Shown: positions 43,076 through 50,955 of the stretch, one piece after another
Layout of the letters: every line of letters starts with the position of its first letter
Position numbering within the stretch: the stretch's first letter is position 1
Assembly: GCA_023451395.1 (NCBI GenBank)
Contig: JAEXZL010000042.1
Span: 7,888-71,887, forward strand
DNA: 64,000 nt
Reading direction: 5' to 3'
From: Bacillota bacterium
GTDB taxonomy: Bacteria > Bacillota > Clostridia > Clostridiales > Clostridiaceae
Notes under the pieces: model-generated
The model's database searches: none
Seen by the model: the letters and a program-made list of their open reading frames with translations, nothing else
Told to the model about the DNA's origin: nothing
Translations under genes and position numbers: made by a program

Positions 43076-43135
43076 TTATCCTCCATTTTTTTGTATTTGT
43101 CTCGTTAAATTTATATCCTCAATGGATGGGAGCAT
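43076..43135 (-). CDS. 19-residue upstream ORF coupled to rsgA
   Basis: ATG at 43135 with a strong SD (GGAGAGGAG) and 8-bp spacing; peptide MLPSIEDINLTRQIQKNGG, ending TAA at 43076-43078, one base before the rsgA ATG. The rsgA SD is inside this ORF. The arrangement suggests translational coupling or a leader peptide. No homology recognised. Confidence 0.5.
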   Translation of the reverse strand: MLPSIEDINLTRQIQKNGG

Positions 43136-43189
43136 AAAATCACTCCTCTCCTATATTAAATTGAATACAGGGAAAGCCCTAAGGAGAGC

Positions 43190-43240
43190 AAAAAAATACC
43201 GCAGAAAGCAGGCCTCTATAGACCTGTTAACTGCGGTATT
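43190..43240 (-). terminator. Terminator in the rsgA leader (proximal)
   Basis: Read on the minus strand, stem AATACCGCAG/CTGCGGTATT (43231-43240 with 43195-43204), with an inner CAGG/CCTG hairpin, followed by seven T's. It lies upstream of the 19-codon ORF, so rsgA transcription from the promoter at 43463-43491 must read through it. Confidence 0.8.
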
Positions 43241-43456
43241 GTAAATTTTCGCAACAAAAAAGACACGCCATTTTCGTGTCTGTAATTAACAGTATTGAAG
43301 AAGGGCTACTAAAAGGGCACAGAAAGCTAAGGGGTAATTACCTAAGAGCTTTTCTGCCTGTATTCGGTTTTAAACAGAAACCACCATTCCTGCTGCCATT
43401 ATACATCTCTCCCTTCCTGCCTTCTCTTGTAAATAAGTGAAAGCTAAACAAATATA
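43241..43456 (-). ncRNA. Candidate structured leader or small RNA upstream of rsgA
   Basis: A minus-strand transcript starting near 43456 would fold: a closing helix GAAGGG/CCCTTC (43411-43416 with 43300-43305) encloses a long hairpin around 43321-43356 (AGAAAGCT with AGCTTTTCT, apical GGTAATTACC). It ends at the hairpin AGACACG/CGTGTCT (43261-43281) with six T's, then a second terminator. Could be a cis-acting attenuator or a stand-alone small RNA. I do not recognise a known riboswitch class. Confidence 0.5.
43255..43281 (-). terminator. Terminator in the rsgA leader (distal)
   Basis: On the minus strand, AGACACG, 7-nt loop, CGTGTCT, then six T's. Confidence 0.8.
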
Positions 43457-43462
43457 TATTAT

Positions 43463-43491
43463 ATTTTAAACTAAGTTTTTCATAATTACAA
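43463..43491 (-). promoter_or_regulatory. Promoter of the leader RNA
   Basis: Minus-strand -35 TTGTAA (43486-43491), 17-bp spacer, -10 TAAAAT (43463-43468). Confidence 0.55.
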
Positions 43492-43634
43492 TAAAAATTT
43501 GAAAAATGTTGATAATAATGCTAATTCTTTACTTATTTGATCAGTTATTTTTAAAGTTTCCTTATGATATCATATAATATAAGATAATGTATTGTTAGCA
43601 ATAATCTTATCCTATAGTAATGGAGGGCTTTATT

Positions 43635-44516
43635 ATGGAAAGAAGCTATGAAAGTTCAAAGGTAATATTAGAAACGATGAAAAAACGTCATTCTTGCAGA
43701 GTTTTTCAGGATAAAGAAATTCCAAAGGAAATCCTTAAGGATATAATAGCAACAGGAATTAGAGCCGCCTCTGGAGGAAATCTACAACCTTATTCAATTA
43801 TTACTATAAGTGACAAAGAAAGGAAAGAGGAGCTATCTAAAATTTGCGCAAACCAGCAGTTTATAAGAAATGCAGCAGTTAACCTTCTTTTTTTATTAGA
43901 CTGGCATAAATATGATATATATACTAGAGAAAAGAGAGCTCCTTTTGCCTGCAACAGAACTTATATGCACTATATAATAGGTATTGAGGATGTTATGTGT
44001 GCTGCTCAGAGTATAGAGACCGCAGCATTTCTTTGCGGTATTGGTTCTTGTTATGTTGGGACAGTTGTAGATGCAGCAAGGGAAATTGGAGAATTTTTAA
44101 AACTCCCAAAGCTAACTTACCCTGTAGTAATGCTTTCCTTAGGATATCCAAAGCAGGAAGGAAGGTTACAGGAAAAACTATCTCAAGAAGTGATGGTATT
44201 TAATGAGGAGTATGGAGATTTATCAAATATGGATATTATAAATGCCTATGATGAAAAGTATCAGGGAAAGCTAATGCCTCTTCCTCAAGAGGAGAAATTG
44301 AGAACCGAGGCTTTAGAAAACTTTAGAGAAGCCCTTTTAACTACTTATTCTATGGATGAAGCAGATGAAATTCTAGAAGAAGCTAATATCACAGGATTTA
44401 TTAATGAAACCCAAAGACGTTTTGGACTTCACTACAATGCAAGCTTTATGATTGAGGAAAGAAAGAAAAACATTGAAGATTTAAAGGAAATGGGTTTTCA
44501 TCCCTTTGGAGATTAA
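43635..44516 (+). CDS. Nitroreductase-family FMN oxidoreductase
   Basis: 293 residues from ATG 43635 (SD GGAGG at 8 bp; the earlier ATG 43620 overlaps it). The nitroreductase fold is visible: RHSCRVFQDKEIPKEIL, ATGIRAASGGNLQPYSI (FMN phosphate contacts) and the second half ETAAFLCGIGSCYVG and VVMLSLGYPK. A C-terminal extension of about 110 residues, rich in Glu, goes beyond the minimal fold. Such enzymes reduce nitroaromatics, quinones or flavins with NAD(P)H. Natural substrate unknown. Confidence 0.88.
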   Translation: MERSYESSKVILETMKKRHSCRVFQDKEIPKEILKDIIATGIRAASGGNLQPYSIITISDKERKEELSKICANQQFIRNAAVNLLFLLDWHKYDIYTREKRAPFACNRTYMHYIIGIEDVMCAAQSIETAAFLCGIGSCYVGTVVDAAREIGEFLKLPKLTYPVVMLSLGYPKQEGRLQEKLSQEVMVFNEEYGDLSNMDIINAYDEKYQGKLMPLPQEEKLRTEALENFREALLTTYSMDEADEILEEANITGFINETQRRFGLHYNASFMIEERKKNIEDLKEMGFHPFGD

Positions 44517-44580
44517 TAAATAAGTCATGATTTTCCTAATATTGTAAAAATTAAAGAATTGGGGAAATTTTAATTAAAGG

Positions 44581-44609
44581 TTGACAGATGAAAATAAGTT
44601 ATGTAAACT
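44581..44609 (+). promoter_or_regulatory. Promoter of the lysine riboswitch transcript
   Basis: Perfect -35 TTGACA (44581-44586), 17 bp, -10 TAAACT (44604-44609). Confidence 0.65.
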
Positions 44610-44629
44610 AAGGGTAACAATTTAATAAG

Positions 44630-44865
44630 GCCTCATCTTTACAGATGAGGTAGAGGCGCGATATTTAACAGCTTTCAGAGTAACTGTGAGAAGAGTGTTG
44701 ATACTGGAAGGAAGGAAATATCGCCGAAGCTTATAATATTTCTCAATATTATTTGCTGGGTCTGCAGTTAAGAGCTGCAGGACTGTCTCAATAAGCTGCC
44801 CGGTTTATTGAGTTGAGCTATCTCAGATGGGAAGGAAGGGGATTTACATTTATTATGTATATTAC
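44630..44865 (+). ncRNA. Lysine riboswitch (L box)
   Basis: Core elements of the lysine aptamer occur in order: GAGGTAGAGGCGCG (44647-44660), a long P2 with loop E-like sequence, GAAGGAAGGAAATATCGCCGAAGC split across 44707-44730, a P3 hairpin (ATAATATT/AATATTAT), GCTGGGTCTGCAG with its complement CTGCAGGACTGTC (about 44755-44787). It lies between a TTGACA promoter and a terminator, upstream of an amino-acid ABC importer. It should stop transcription when lysine is plentiful. Confidence 0.92.
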
Positions 44866-44895
44866 AGAACCTGAGCTTGCCTTAGGTTCTTTTTG
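44866..44895 (+). terminator. Riboswitch-controlled terminator
   Basis: Stem AGAACCTGAG/CTTAGGTTCT (44866-44875 with 44881-44890) followed by TTTTT, 94 bp before the binding-protein gene: the expected expression platform of the lysine riboswitch. Confidence 0.85.
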
Positions 44896-44988
44896 TATTT
44901 TCTTCTGTCAAATCTATTAGAATAGTGTCGAAGCTCTAAAAGTTCCATTAGAGTGAGGGTAAAAAACAAAAGGAGAGGAAGATTTATT

Positions 44989-45810
44989 ATGAGAAAGAGA
45001 TTAAGTTTATTATTAGCAGGAATTATCTCAACTGCATTATTGTTATCAGCATGCGGGACAAGCACTGGAGGTGGTAATGAGACCTTTAAGGTAGGACTTG
45101 AAGCTGGTTATGCTCCCTTTAACTGGACACAGAAGGATGATTCTAACGGAGCAGTAAAAATAGAAGGAAGTTCAGAGTATGCTGGAGGCTACGATGTGGA
45201 GATAGCAAAAAAAATAGCTGAGGGTTTAGGCAAAGAATTGGTTATTGTTAAAACAGAGTGGGATGGACTTACTCCCGCTGTAGTATCTGGAACTATCGAT
45301 GCCATAATAGCTGGAATGTCGCCAACTGCAGAAAGATTAGAGAGCATAGATTTTTCTGATATATATTATAAATCAGATCTTGTAATGGTAGTTAAGAAGG
45401 GCGGAGCTTATGAAAATGCCTCTTCCTTAAAGGATTTTTCCGGTGCAAAGATTACTGCACAGCTTAATACCTTCCATTACTCTGTAATTGATCAGATAGA
45501 GGGAGTTAAAAAAGAAACAGCTATGGATAACTTCCCTGCTATGAGAGTTGCTTTAGAATCAGGTATTATAGATGGATATGTATCAGAAAGACCGGAGGGT
45601 GTAAGTGCAGCCTCTGCTAACGAAAACTTTAAAATGATTGAGCTTTCTGATGGCTTTGAAACTTCAGAAGAGGATACTGCAATTGCTGTAGGTCTTAAAA
45701 AGAATAGTGAACTAACTTCAAAGATTAATGAAATTTTAGCAGGTATTTCACAAGAGGAGCGTCAAAGCCTAATGGATGCAGCTATTAAAAATCAGCCCGC
45801 TGCTAACTAA
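44989..45810 (+). CDS. Amino-acid ABC transporter substrate-binding lipoprotein, probably lysine
   Basis: 273 residues from ATG 44989 (SD AGGAGAGG; an in-frame GTG at 44953 is too early for the signal peptide). Signal peptide with lipobox LLSAC (Cys22). It shows family SBP_bac_3 features (KVGLEAGYAPFNW; GGYDVEIAKKIAEGLGKEL; DAIIAGMSPTAERLESIDFSD). It captures a polar amino acid outside the membrane and delivers it to the permease that follows. The upstream lysine riboswitch is the reason for assigning lysine. Confidence 0.92.
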   Translation: MRKRLSLLLAGIISTALLLSACGTSTGGGNETFKVGLEAGYAPFNWTQKDDSNGAVKIEGSSEYAGGYDVEIAKKIAEGLGKELVIVKTEWDGLTPAVVSGTIDAIIAGMSPTAERLESIDFSDIYYKSDLVMVVKKGGAYENASSLKDFSGAKITAQLNTFHYSVIDQIEGVKKETAMDNFPAMRVALESGIIDGYVSERPEGVSAASANENFKMIELSDGFETSEEDTAIAVGLKKNSELTSKINEILAGISQEERQSLMDAAIKNQPAAN

Positions 45811-45865
45811 GGAAACATAAACCGGGTGCATTAGCAGCCGGTTTTATACTTTAAGGAGGAAAATA

Positions 45866-46645
45866 ATGAGTTTTCAAATAGTATTAGATATTATTAGAGA
45901 TAATTGGCAGATGTTTTTAAGGGGTGCAGGAATGACACTCCTCATATCTATGACAGGAACAATAATAGGATTTATTATTGGAATTGTAGTAGGTGTTGTA
46001 AGAACAATTCCTATCCCAGATAAAGGACCTAAAAGAGCAATTCTTAAAACAATAAATGGTATTTTATCCGTCTATATTGAATTTTTTAGAGGAACGCCTA
46101 TGATAGTACAAGCTATGGTTATCTTCTATGGTTCAGCTATGGCTTTTAATCTATATATGAATAAAATCTTTGCTGGTATATTTATTGTTTCAATAAATAC
46201 AGGAGCCTATATGGCTGAGATAGTCCGTGGTGGTATAGTTTCTGTAGACAAGGGCCAATATGAGGCTGCTCAAGCTATTGGTATGAATCATTTTCAAACC
46301 ATGGTTAATGTGGTGATGCCTCAGGTTATAAGGAACATACTACCTGCAACAGGTAATGAGTTTGTAATAAACATTAAGGATACTTCTGTGTTAAATGTTA
46401 TTTCTGTTACAGAGCTATACTTCCAGACAAAATCTATAGCAGGTAATAATTTTAGATATTTTGAGTCCTTTTTTGTAGCCTGTATTCTATATTTTGTAAT
46501 GACCTTTACAGTTACAAGAATTTTGAGATTTATTGAAAAGAAACTTGATGGACCAGAAAACTATATAATGATGGGAAATCAGATGCAGGTTGAGACTCCA
46601 GAGGATATTTTAAGAAGAAAAAGTGCAGAGGATATAAGAGTTTAA
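45866..46645 (+). CDS. Amino-acid ABC transporter permease (HisM/GlnP type)
   Basis: 259 residues, five or six hydrophobic segments, N-terminal [16 protein letters not shown] as in polar-amino-acid permeases, and the EAA loop ([23 protein letters not shown] in pieces: [13 protein letters not shown]). A single permease gene suggests a homodimer. Linked to the lysine binding protein and ATPase. Confidence 0.93.
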   Translation: MSFQIVLDIIRDNWQMFLRGAGMTLLISMTGTIIGFIIGIVVGVVRTIPIPDKGPKRAILKTINGILSVYIEFFRGTPMIVQAMVIFYGSAMAFNLYMNKIFAGIFIVSINTGAYMAEIVRGGIVSVDKGQYEAAQAIGMNHFQTMVNVVMPQVIRNILPATGNEFVINIKDTSVLNVISVTELYFQTKSIAGNNFRYFESFFVACILYFVMTFTVTRILRFIEKKLDGPENYIMMGNQMQVETPEDILRRKSAEDIRV

Positions 46646-46661
46646 AGGAGGGAGGATTACA

Positions 46662-47399
46662 ATGGAAAAAATTATAGAGGTTCAGCATTTAAGTAAATCC
46701 TTTGGAGATCATGAAGTATTAAAGGATATTGATTTCTCAGTAAAAAAGGGCGAGGTAGTTTGTATTATTGGTTCTTCCGGTTCGGGAAAATCAACCCTAC
46801 TTAGATGCATAAATTTACTAGAAAAGCCTTCTGGTGGACAGATAATGTATAAAGGAGAAAACATATTAGATGATAAACATGATATTTATGCCTATAGGAC
46901 AAAACTAGGCATGGTATTTCAGCAGTTTAATCTCTTTAATAATCATAATGTGTTAAAAAACTGTGTAGTAGGACAAGTTAAGGTTTTAGGACGTTCTAAG
47001 GAAGAAGCAGAAAAGGTAGCTCTTAAATATCTTAAGGTAGTGGGAATGGAAAGGTATGTAAATGCTAAACCTAAGCAGCTCTCTGGAGGGCAGAAGCAGA
47101 GGGTGGCTATAGCTAGAGCTCTTTCTATGGAACCAGATGTATTGCTCTTTGATGAACCAACCTCGGCCCTAGATCCTGAGATGGTAGGTGAGGTATTAAA
47201 GGTTATGAAGGAACTGGCAGATGCAGGCCTTATCATGATGGTAGTAACTCATGAAATGGGCTTTGCAAGAGAGGTAGCTCATAGAGTTGTGTTTATGGAC
47301 AAGGGTGTAATTGCAGAAGAGGGAAGTCCAGAAAAAATCTTCAATAATCCTACTCAAGAAAGAACTAAGGAGTTTTTGAAAAGGACATTAAGTAAATAA
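46662..47399 (+). CDS. Amino-acid ABC transporter ATP-binding protein (GlnQ type)
   Basis: 245 residues: Walker [11 protein letters not shown] loop VFQQFNLF, signature [15 protein letters not shown], Walker [14 protein letters not shown] loop [11 protein letters not shown]. Standard ATPase of polar amino-acid importers; third gene of the riboswitch operon. A weak hairpin (GAAGAC/GTCTTC, 47408-47423) follows. Confidence 0.95.
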   Translation: MEKIIEVQHLSKSFGDHEVLKDIDFSVKKGEVVCIIGSSGSGKSTLLRCINLLEKPSGGQIMYKGENILDDKHDIYAYRTKLGMVFQQFNLFNNHNVLKNCVVGQVKVLGRSKEEAEKVALKYLKVVGMERYVNAKPKQLSGGQKQRVAIARALSMEPDVLLFDEPTSALDPEMVGEVLKVMKELADAGLIMMVVTHEMGFAREVAHRVVFMDKGVIAEEGSPEKIFNNPTQERTKEFLKRTLSK

Positions 47400-47478
47400 A
47401 TGAATGCGAAGACATAAGTCTTCCTTCTTTATTTATTAAAATATCAGAATATTAAATTAATTAATAGGAGGAGTAATT

Positions 47479-47763
47479 ATGAAAGCAATCGTCTCAGTGA
47501 TAGGAAAAGATAAACCTGGAATTATAGCCGGAGTATCAGGCGTTTTATATAAGCTTCAGATTAATATTGAAGATATTACCCAAACCATAATGCAAAAGTA
47601 TTTTACAATGATAATGACAGTAGAGTTAGAGGACTGTGATTTAGATTTTAAGGAGATTGCGGGAGAGCTAAGTGCTCTTGGAGCTTCTCTAGGAGTTGAG
47701 GTTCGGATTCAGCTCCAAAGTATCTTTGACAGTATGCATGCTGTTTCTTATAAAGCTTATTAG
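47479..47763 (+). CDS. ACT-domain protein (UPF0237)
   Basis: 94 residues, a single ACT domain ([39 protein letters not shown]). ACT domains bind amino acids. It is paired, 11 bp apart, with the DUF711/UPF0210 gene; this two-gene unit is conserved across Firmicutes, with no established function. It may sense an amino acid for its partner. SD AGGAGGAG. Confidence 0.92.
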   Translation: MKAIVSVIGKDKPGIIAGVSGVLYKLQINIEDITQTIMQKYFTMIMTVELEDCDLDFKEIAGELSALGASLGVEVRIQLQSIFDSMHAVSYKAY

Positions 47764-47774
47764 GAGGTGCACTG

Positions 47775-49124
47775 ATGTATACTAGCAAAGAAATAATTGA
47801 AACTATACAGATGGTGTCAGAACAGCATCTAGATGTGAGAACCATTACTCTAGGTATTTCTCTTTTTGATTGTATTTCTGACAGTAAAGAGGTTACTTGT
47901 AGAAAGGTATACGACAAGCTTATGAAAAAAGCTGGGAGGCTTGTAGATATAGGTGAGGATATTTCAAAAGAGCTGGGAATACCAGTTATTAATAAAAGGG
48001 TATCTGTAACACCAATTAGTCTCATATCCTCAGCCAGTGGCTGCCATCTTGAGCTCATTAAGACTCTAGATAAAGCTTCTCACGAGCTGGGTATTGACTT
48101 TTTAGGAGGTTATTCAGCCTTAGTACATAAAGGTATGACCCCTTACGAAAGGGAATTTATTAAAAGTATTCCAGAAGCCTTAGCTACTACAAAGAGAATC
48201 TGTTCTTCAGTAAATGTAGCCACTACCAGAGCAGGTATAAACATGGATGCAGTAGCTCTTATGGGTAAGGTAGTGAAGGAAGCAGCAAAAATGTCAAAGG
48301 AGCAAGATAGTATTGCCTGTGCCAAGCTTGTAGTTTTTGCAAATGCTGTGGAGGATAATCCCTTTATGGCAGGTGCCTTTCTTGGGGTAGGAGAAGGAGA
48401 CGCTGTTGTTAACGTAGGTATATCCGGTCCTGGAGTAGTTAAAAAGGCATTAGAAAAGGTACAGGGAGATCTAACGGAGGTTGCTGAAGTAATAAAGCAA
48501 ACAGCTTTTAAGATAACTAGAGTTGGCCAGTTGGTAGCAAAGGAAGCTAGTAGACGGCTTGATGCAAGCTTTGGGATAGTTGATTTATCCTTAGCTCCCA
48601 CTCCAGTTATTGGAGATAGCGTAGCTTATATATTAGAGGAAATTGGTTTAGAGTCTGTTGGTGGTTACGGGACAACAGCAGCACTGGCATTATTAAATGA
48701 TGCAGTAAAAAAAGGTGGAGTAATGGCAAGCAGTCATGTGGGAGGTCTATCAGGAGCATTTATTCCTGTTTCAGAGGATGCTGGAATGATTGAGGCAGCA
48801 AAAAGAGGAGATTTATCCCTTGAGAAACTAGAAGCAATGACTGCCGTTTGTAGTGTGGGCTTAGATATGATAGCTATTCCTGGTGATATATCTTCTGATA
48901 TTATTTCTGGGATAATTGCTGACGAAATTTCCATTGGAGTAGTGAATAACAAAACCACAGCAGTAAGAGTTATTCCTGTTTATGGTAAGAGGGTGGGAGA
49001 ATTCGCGGAATTTGGTGGGCTTTTAGGTAGAGCTCCCATAATGAATATAAATACCTGTAGTCCCGCTAAATTTATAGCTAGAGGAGGACGTATACCTGCA
49101 CCTATCCATGGAAATAAAAATTAA
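47775..49124 (+). CDS. DUF711/UPF0210 (PFL-like) family protein
   Basis: 449 residues, the standard family length, with conserved blocks ([22 protein letters not shown] in pieces; [54 protein letters not shown]). The family is structurally related to pyruvate formate-lyase barrels but lacks the glycyl-radical loop, so it is not a PFL. Function unknown. Partner of the ACT gene. Confidence 0.92.
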   Translation: MYTSKEIIETIQMVSEQHLDVRTITLGISLFDCISDSKEVTCRKVYDKLMKKAGRLVDIGEDISKELGIPVINKRVSVTPISLISSASGCHLELIKTLDKASHELGIDFLGGYSALVHKGMTPYEREFIKSIPEALATTKRICSSVNVATTRAGINMDAVALMGKVVKEAAKMSKEQDSIACAKLVVFANAVEDNPFMAGAFLGVGEGDAVVNVGISGPGVVKKALEKVQGDLTEVAEVIKQTAFKITRVGQLVAKEASRRLDASFGIVDLSLAPTPVIGDSVAYILEEIGLESVGGYGTTAALALLNDAVKKGGVMASSHVGGLSGAFIPVSEDAGMIEAAKRGDLSLEKLEAMTAVCSVGLDMIAIPGDISSDIISGIIADEISIGVVNNKTTAVRVIPVYGKRVGEFAEFGGLLGRAPIMNINTCSPAKFIARGGRIPAPIHGNKN

Positions 49125-49223
49125 TAAGTTATATTTTTGATACAAAAAGAAGTAGGAAATGGTAAATTCCATTTCCTGGGAAATTATTTTGTTTAATATG
49201 TATACTAATTTGATAAAATATAC

Positions 49224-49252
49224 TTTACAAAAGTTATTAACTATATTAAAAT
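49224..49252 (+). promoter_or_regulatory. Promoter of the azoreductase gene
   Basis: -35 TTTACA (49224-49229), 17 bp, -10 TAAAAT (49247-49252), each one mismatch from consensus. Confidence 0.65.
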
Positions 49253-49262
49253 AATAACTGGT

Positions 49263-49277
49263 TGATAATGATTATCA
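49263..49277 (+). promoter_or_regulatory. Fur box
   Basis: TGATAATGATTATCA is a perfect 7-1-7 Fur box, centred about 18 bp after the -10, hence over the transcription start. Iron-replete Fur would block this promoter. Confidence 0.85.
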
Positions 49278-49329
49278 TTTAATCGTAAAATTAACTTTTA
49301 AGAATATGATTTATAAAGGAGGTAATTAC

Positions 49330-49926
49330 ATGAGTAGAGTATTGTATTTAAAAGCAAATGTTAAGCCAGAGGGGACCTCAAGAACTTTTATGGTTTCTGA
49401 TGCTTTCATAGAAGAGTATAAAAAAAATAATCCTCAAGATGAGGTAATAATAATTGATTTATATAAAGATATGATAGATTTTCTTAGAATTGAGGATTTA
49501 GATAGTATTTTTGGACCTAAGGACGAAGACAGCATAAATAATCCAAAGCTAATGAATGCATATGAATTTGCTGATGCAGATAAATACGTCATTGCAGCCC
49601 CAATGTGGAATTTAGGTATCCCTGCAATTTTAAAGGCATATCTAGATAGGGTTTCAGTAACAGGTATTACTTTCAAATATACTGCAGAGGGACCAGTAGG
49701 TTTGCTTCAAGGTAAGAAGGCAGTACATATAGTAAGCCGAGGAGGAGGATATAAGGATGCTCCTTATGAAATGGGTGATAGATATATAAGGACTATTCTT
49801 GGATTTTTTGGAATTAAGGATATTGAAACCATAGCGGTGGAAAATCTTGATGTTATAGGGATGGATGTTGATGCTTTGATAGGAGAAGGCATTGACAAAG
49901 CAAAAGAACTAGCGAAAAACTTCTAA
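49330..49926 (+). CDS. FMN-dependent NADH:quinone reductase / azoreductase (AzoR-like)
   Basis: 198 residues from ATG 49330 (SD AAAGGAGG). Flavodoxin-like fold: VLYLKANVKPEGTSRT (phosphate loop), AAPMWNLGIPAILKAYLDRV, GITFKYTAEGPVGLLQGKK and VSRGGGYKD are strong AzoR signatures. It reduces quinones and azo compounds by two electrons. The Fur box in its promoter points to induction under iron limitation, perhaps as a flavin-based substitute for an iron-requiring step (inference). Confidence 0.9.
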   Translation: MSRVLYLKANVKPEGTSRTFMVSDAFIEEYKKNNPQDEVIIIDLYKDMIDFLRIEDLDSIFGPKDEDSINNPKLMNAYEFADADKYVIAAPMWNLGIPAILKAYLDRVSVTGITFKYTAEGPVGLLQGKKAVHIVSRGGGYKDAPYEMGDRYIRTILGFFGIKDIETIAVENLDVIGMDVDALIGEGIDKAKELAKNF

Positions 49927-49937
49927 AGGTAAATTTT

Positions 49938-49975
49938 AAAAATCGGTGGATATAAAATCCATCGATTTTTATATT
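49938..49975 (+). terminator. Terminator after the azoreductase gene
   Basis: Stem AAAAATCGGTGGA/TCCATCGATTTTT with an AT loop, then ATATTTTT. Confidence 0.85.
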
Positions 49976-50077
49976 TTTAGAGTATAAAAGAATAAAGCTC
50001 TTGAGTTTTGAGAATTTATATGGGAAAAGAGAAGAAACTATTATTTGAGTGAGGGCTGATAAATTTATAAGAAGTAG

Positions 50078-50743
50078 GTGGAGAGGTTGAAGGAGAAAGT
50101 AGTAAGCTTTATTGAAATGAATAAGATAATTGCAATCTGTAGAGGGATATATGGAGAAGATTTATTGAAGTTAGTTTCTGCCTTAAAAAAGGGCGGAGTG
50201 AAGCTTGTTGAGGTAACCTTTGACCAGGGTGACGAAAGCTCTTTAGATAAAACCTCAAAAGCTATAAAGGAATTAGTACATAATTTCGGAGAAAAGGTCA
50301 TAATTGGTGCAGGAACTGTTATTACCTTAGAGCAGGTCTATGTTGCAAGAGAGGCTGGTGCAAAATATATTATATCTCCTAATGTAAATAAGGAGATTAT
50401 AAAGGCTTCTAATAAACTTAATCTAGTTACAATACCTGGAGCAATGACACCTACTGAGATAATTAAAGCCCATTTAGCTGGAGCTGATTTTGTTAAGCTT
50501 TTCCCCGCAGGAACCTTAGGGATAAGGTATGCTAAAGATATTCTTGGCCCAATTAACAATGTGAGATTTATTGCCACTGCAGGAATTACTTCTGAAAATT
50601 TAGGAGAATTTCTAAGCCTTGGATTTGCTGGTGTTGGTATTAGTAATTATCTAACCAATAAGGAGCTTGTTAAGAAGGGCGATTTTGAAACCTTAACAAA
50701 GCATGGAGAGATACTCATGAATATTGTAGAGAAGCATAAATAG
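50078..50743 (+). CDS. KDPG/KHG aldolase (Eda-like)
   Basis: Class I aldolase, 221 residues, cleaving 2-keto-3-deoxy-6-phosphogluconate or 4-hydroxy-2-oxoglutarate to pyruvate. It shows AICRGIYGEDLLKLV, the general acid region VEVTFD, GAGTVIT, and the Schiff-base lysine in FVKLFPAG. The usual Eda Arg-rich N terminus (IVPVLR) is replaced by IIAICRG. The start is uncertain: GTG 50078 or TTG 50087, both near a GGTGGAGAGG sequence. It lacks neighbours from the Entner-Doudoroff pathway and ends in its own terminator. Confidence 0.88.
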   Translation: MERLKEKVVSFIEMNKIIAICRGIYGEDLLKLVSALKKGGVKLVEVTFDQGDESSLDKTSKAIKELVHNFGEKVIIGAGTVITLEQVYVAREAGAKYIISPNVNKEIIKASNKLNLVTIPGAMTPTEIIKAHLAGADFVKLFPAGTLGIRYAKDILGPINNVRFIATAGITSENLGEFLSLGFAGVGISNYLTNKELVKKGDFETLTKHGEILMNIVEKHK

Positions 50744-50777
50744 CAACAACTAAATAGAGCTTTATATTACTTAAGAA

Positions 50778-50822
50778 AATAAGGATAGCTACTCCTAAAA
50801 AAGGGTTAGCTATCCTTATTCT
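50778..50822 (+). terminator. Terminator after the KDPG aldolase gene
   Basis: 13-bp perfect stem AATAAGGATAGCT/AGCTATCCTTATT (50778-50790 with 50808-50820), then CTT. Confidence 0.8.
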
Positions 50823-50955
50823 TACTTAAAATAGTCTAATCTTTGATGATCCTAGTTGACTTGTTATTATCTTTTGAAAATTAAGTAATATTAATATATA
50901 ATTGAGATAGATAAAAAATTATCAAGGAATTGATTTGGTTATAGGGTAAAGCTTA

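Noticed and set aside
43241..43456. T-box leader for rsgA
   Set aside because: The conserved T-box sequence (GGGTGGNACCGCG) is absent, and rsgA is not a typical T-box target.
43505..43525. Fur-box-like TGATAATAATGCTAA
   Set aside because: The second arm does not pair with the first; it is only AT-rich sequence.
47775..49124. Pyruvate formate-lyase activity for the DUF711 protein
   Set aside because: The glycyl-radical loop and the paired active-site cysteines of true PFL are missing.
49154..49177. Hairpin AGGAAATGG/CCATTTCCT after the DUF711 gene as a terminator
   Set aside because: The stem is good but is followed by GGGAAATTA, without a proper T run, so it is not listed as a feature.
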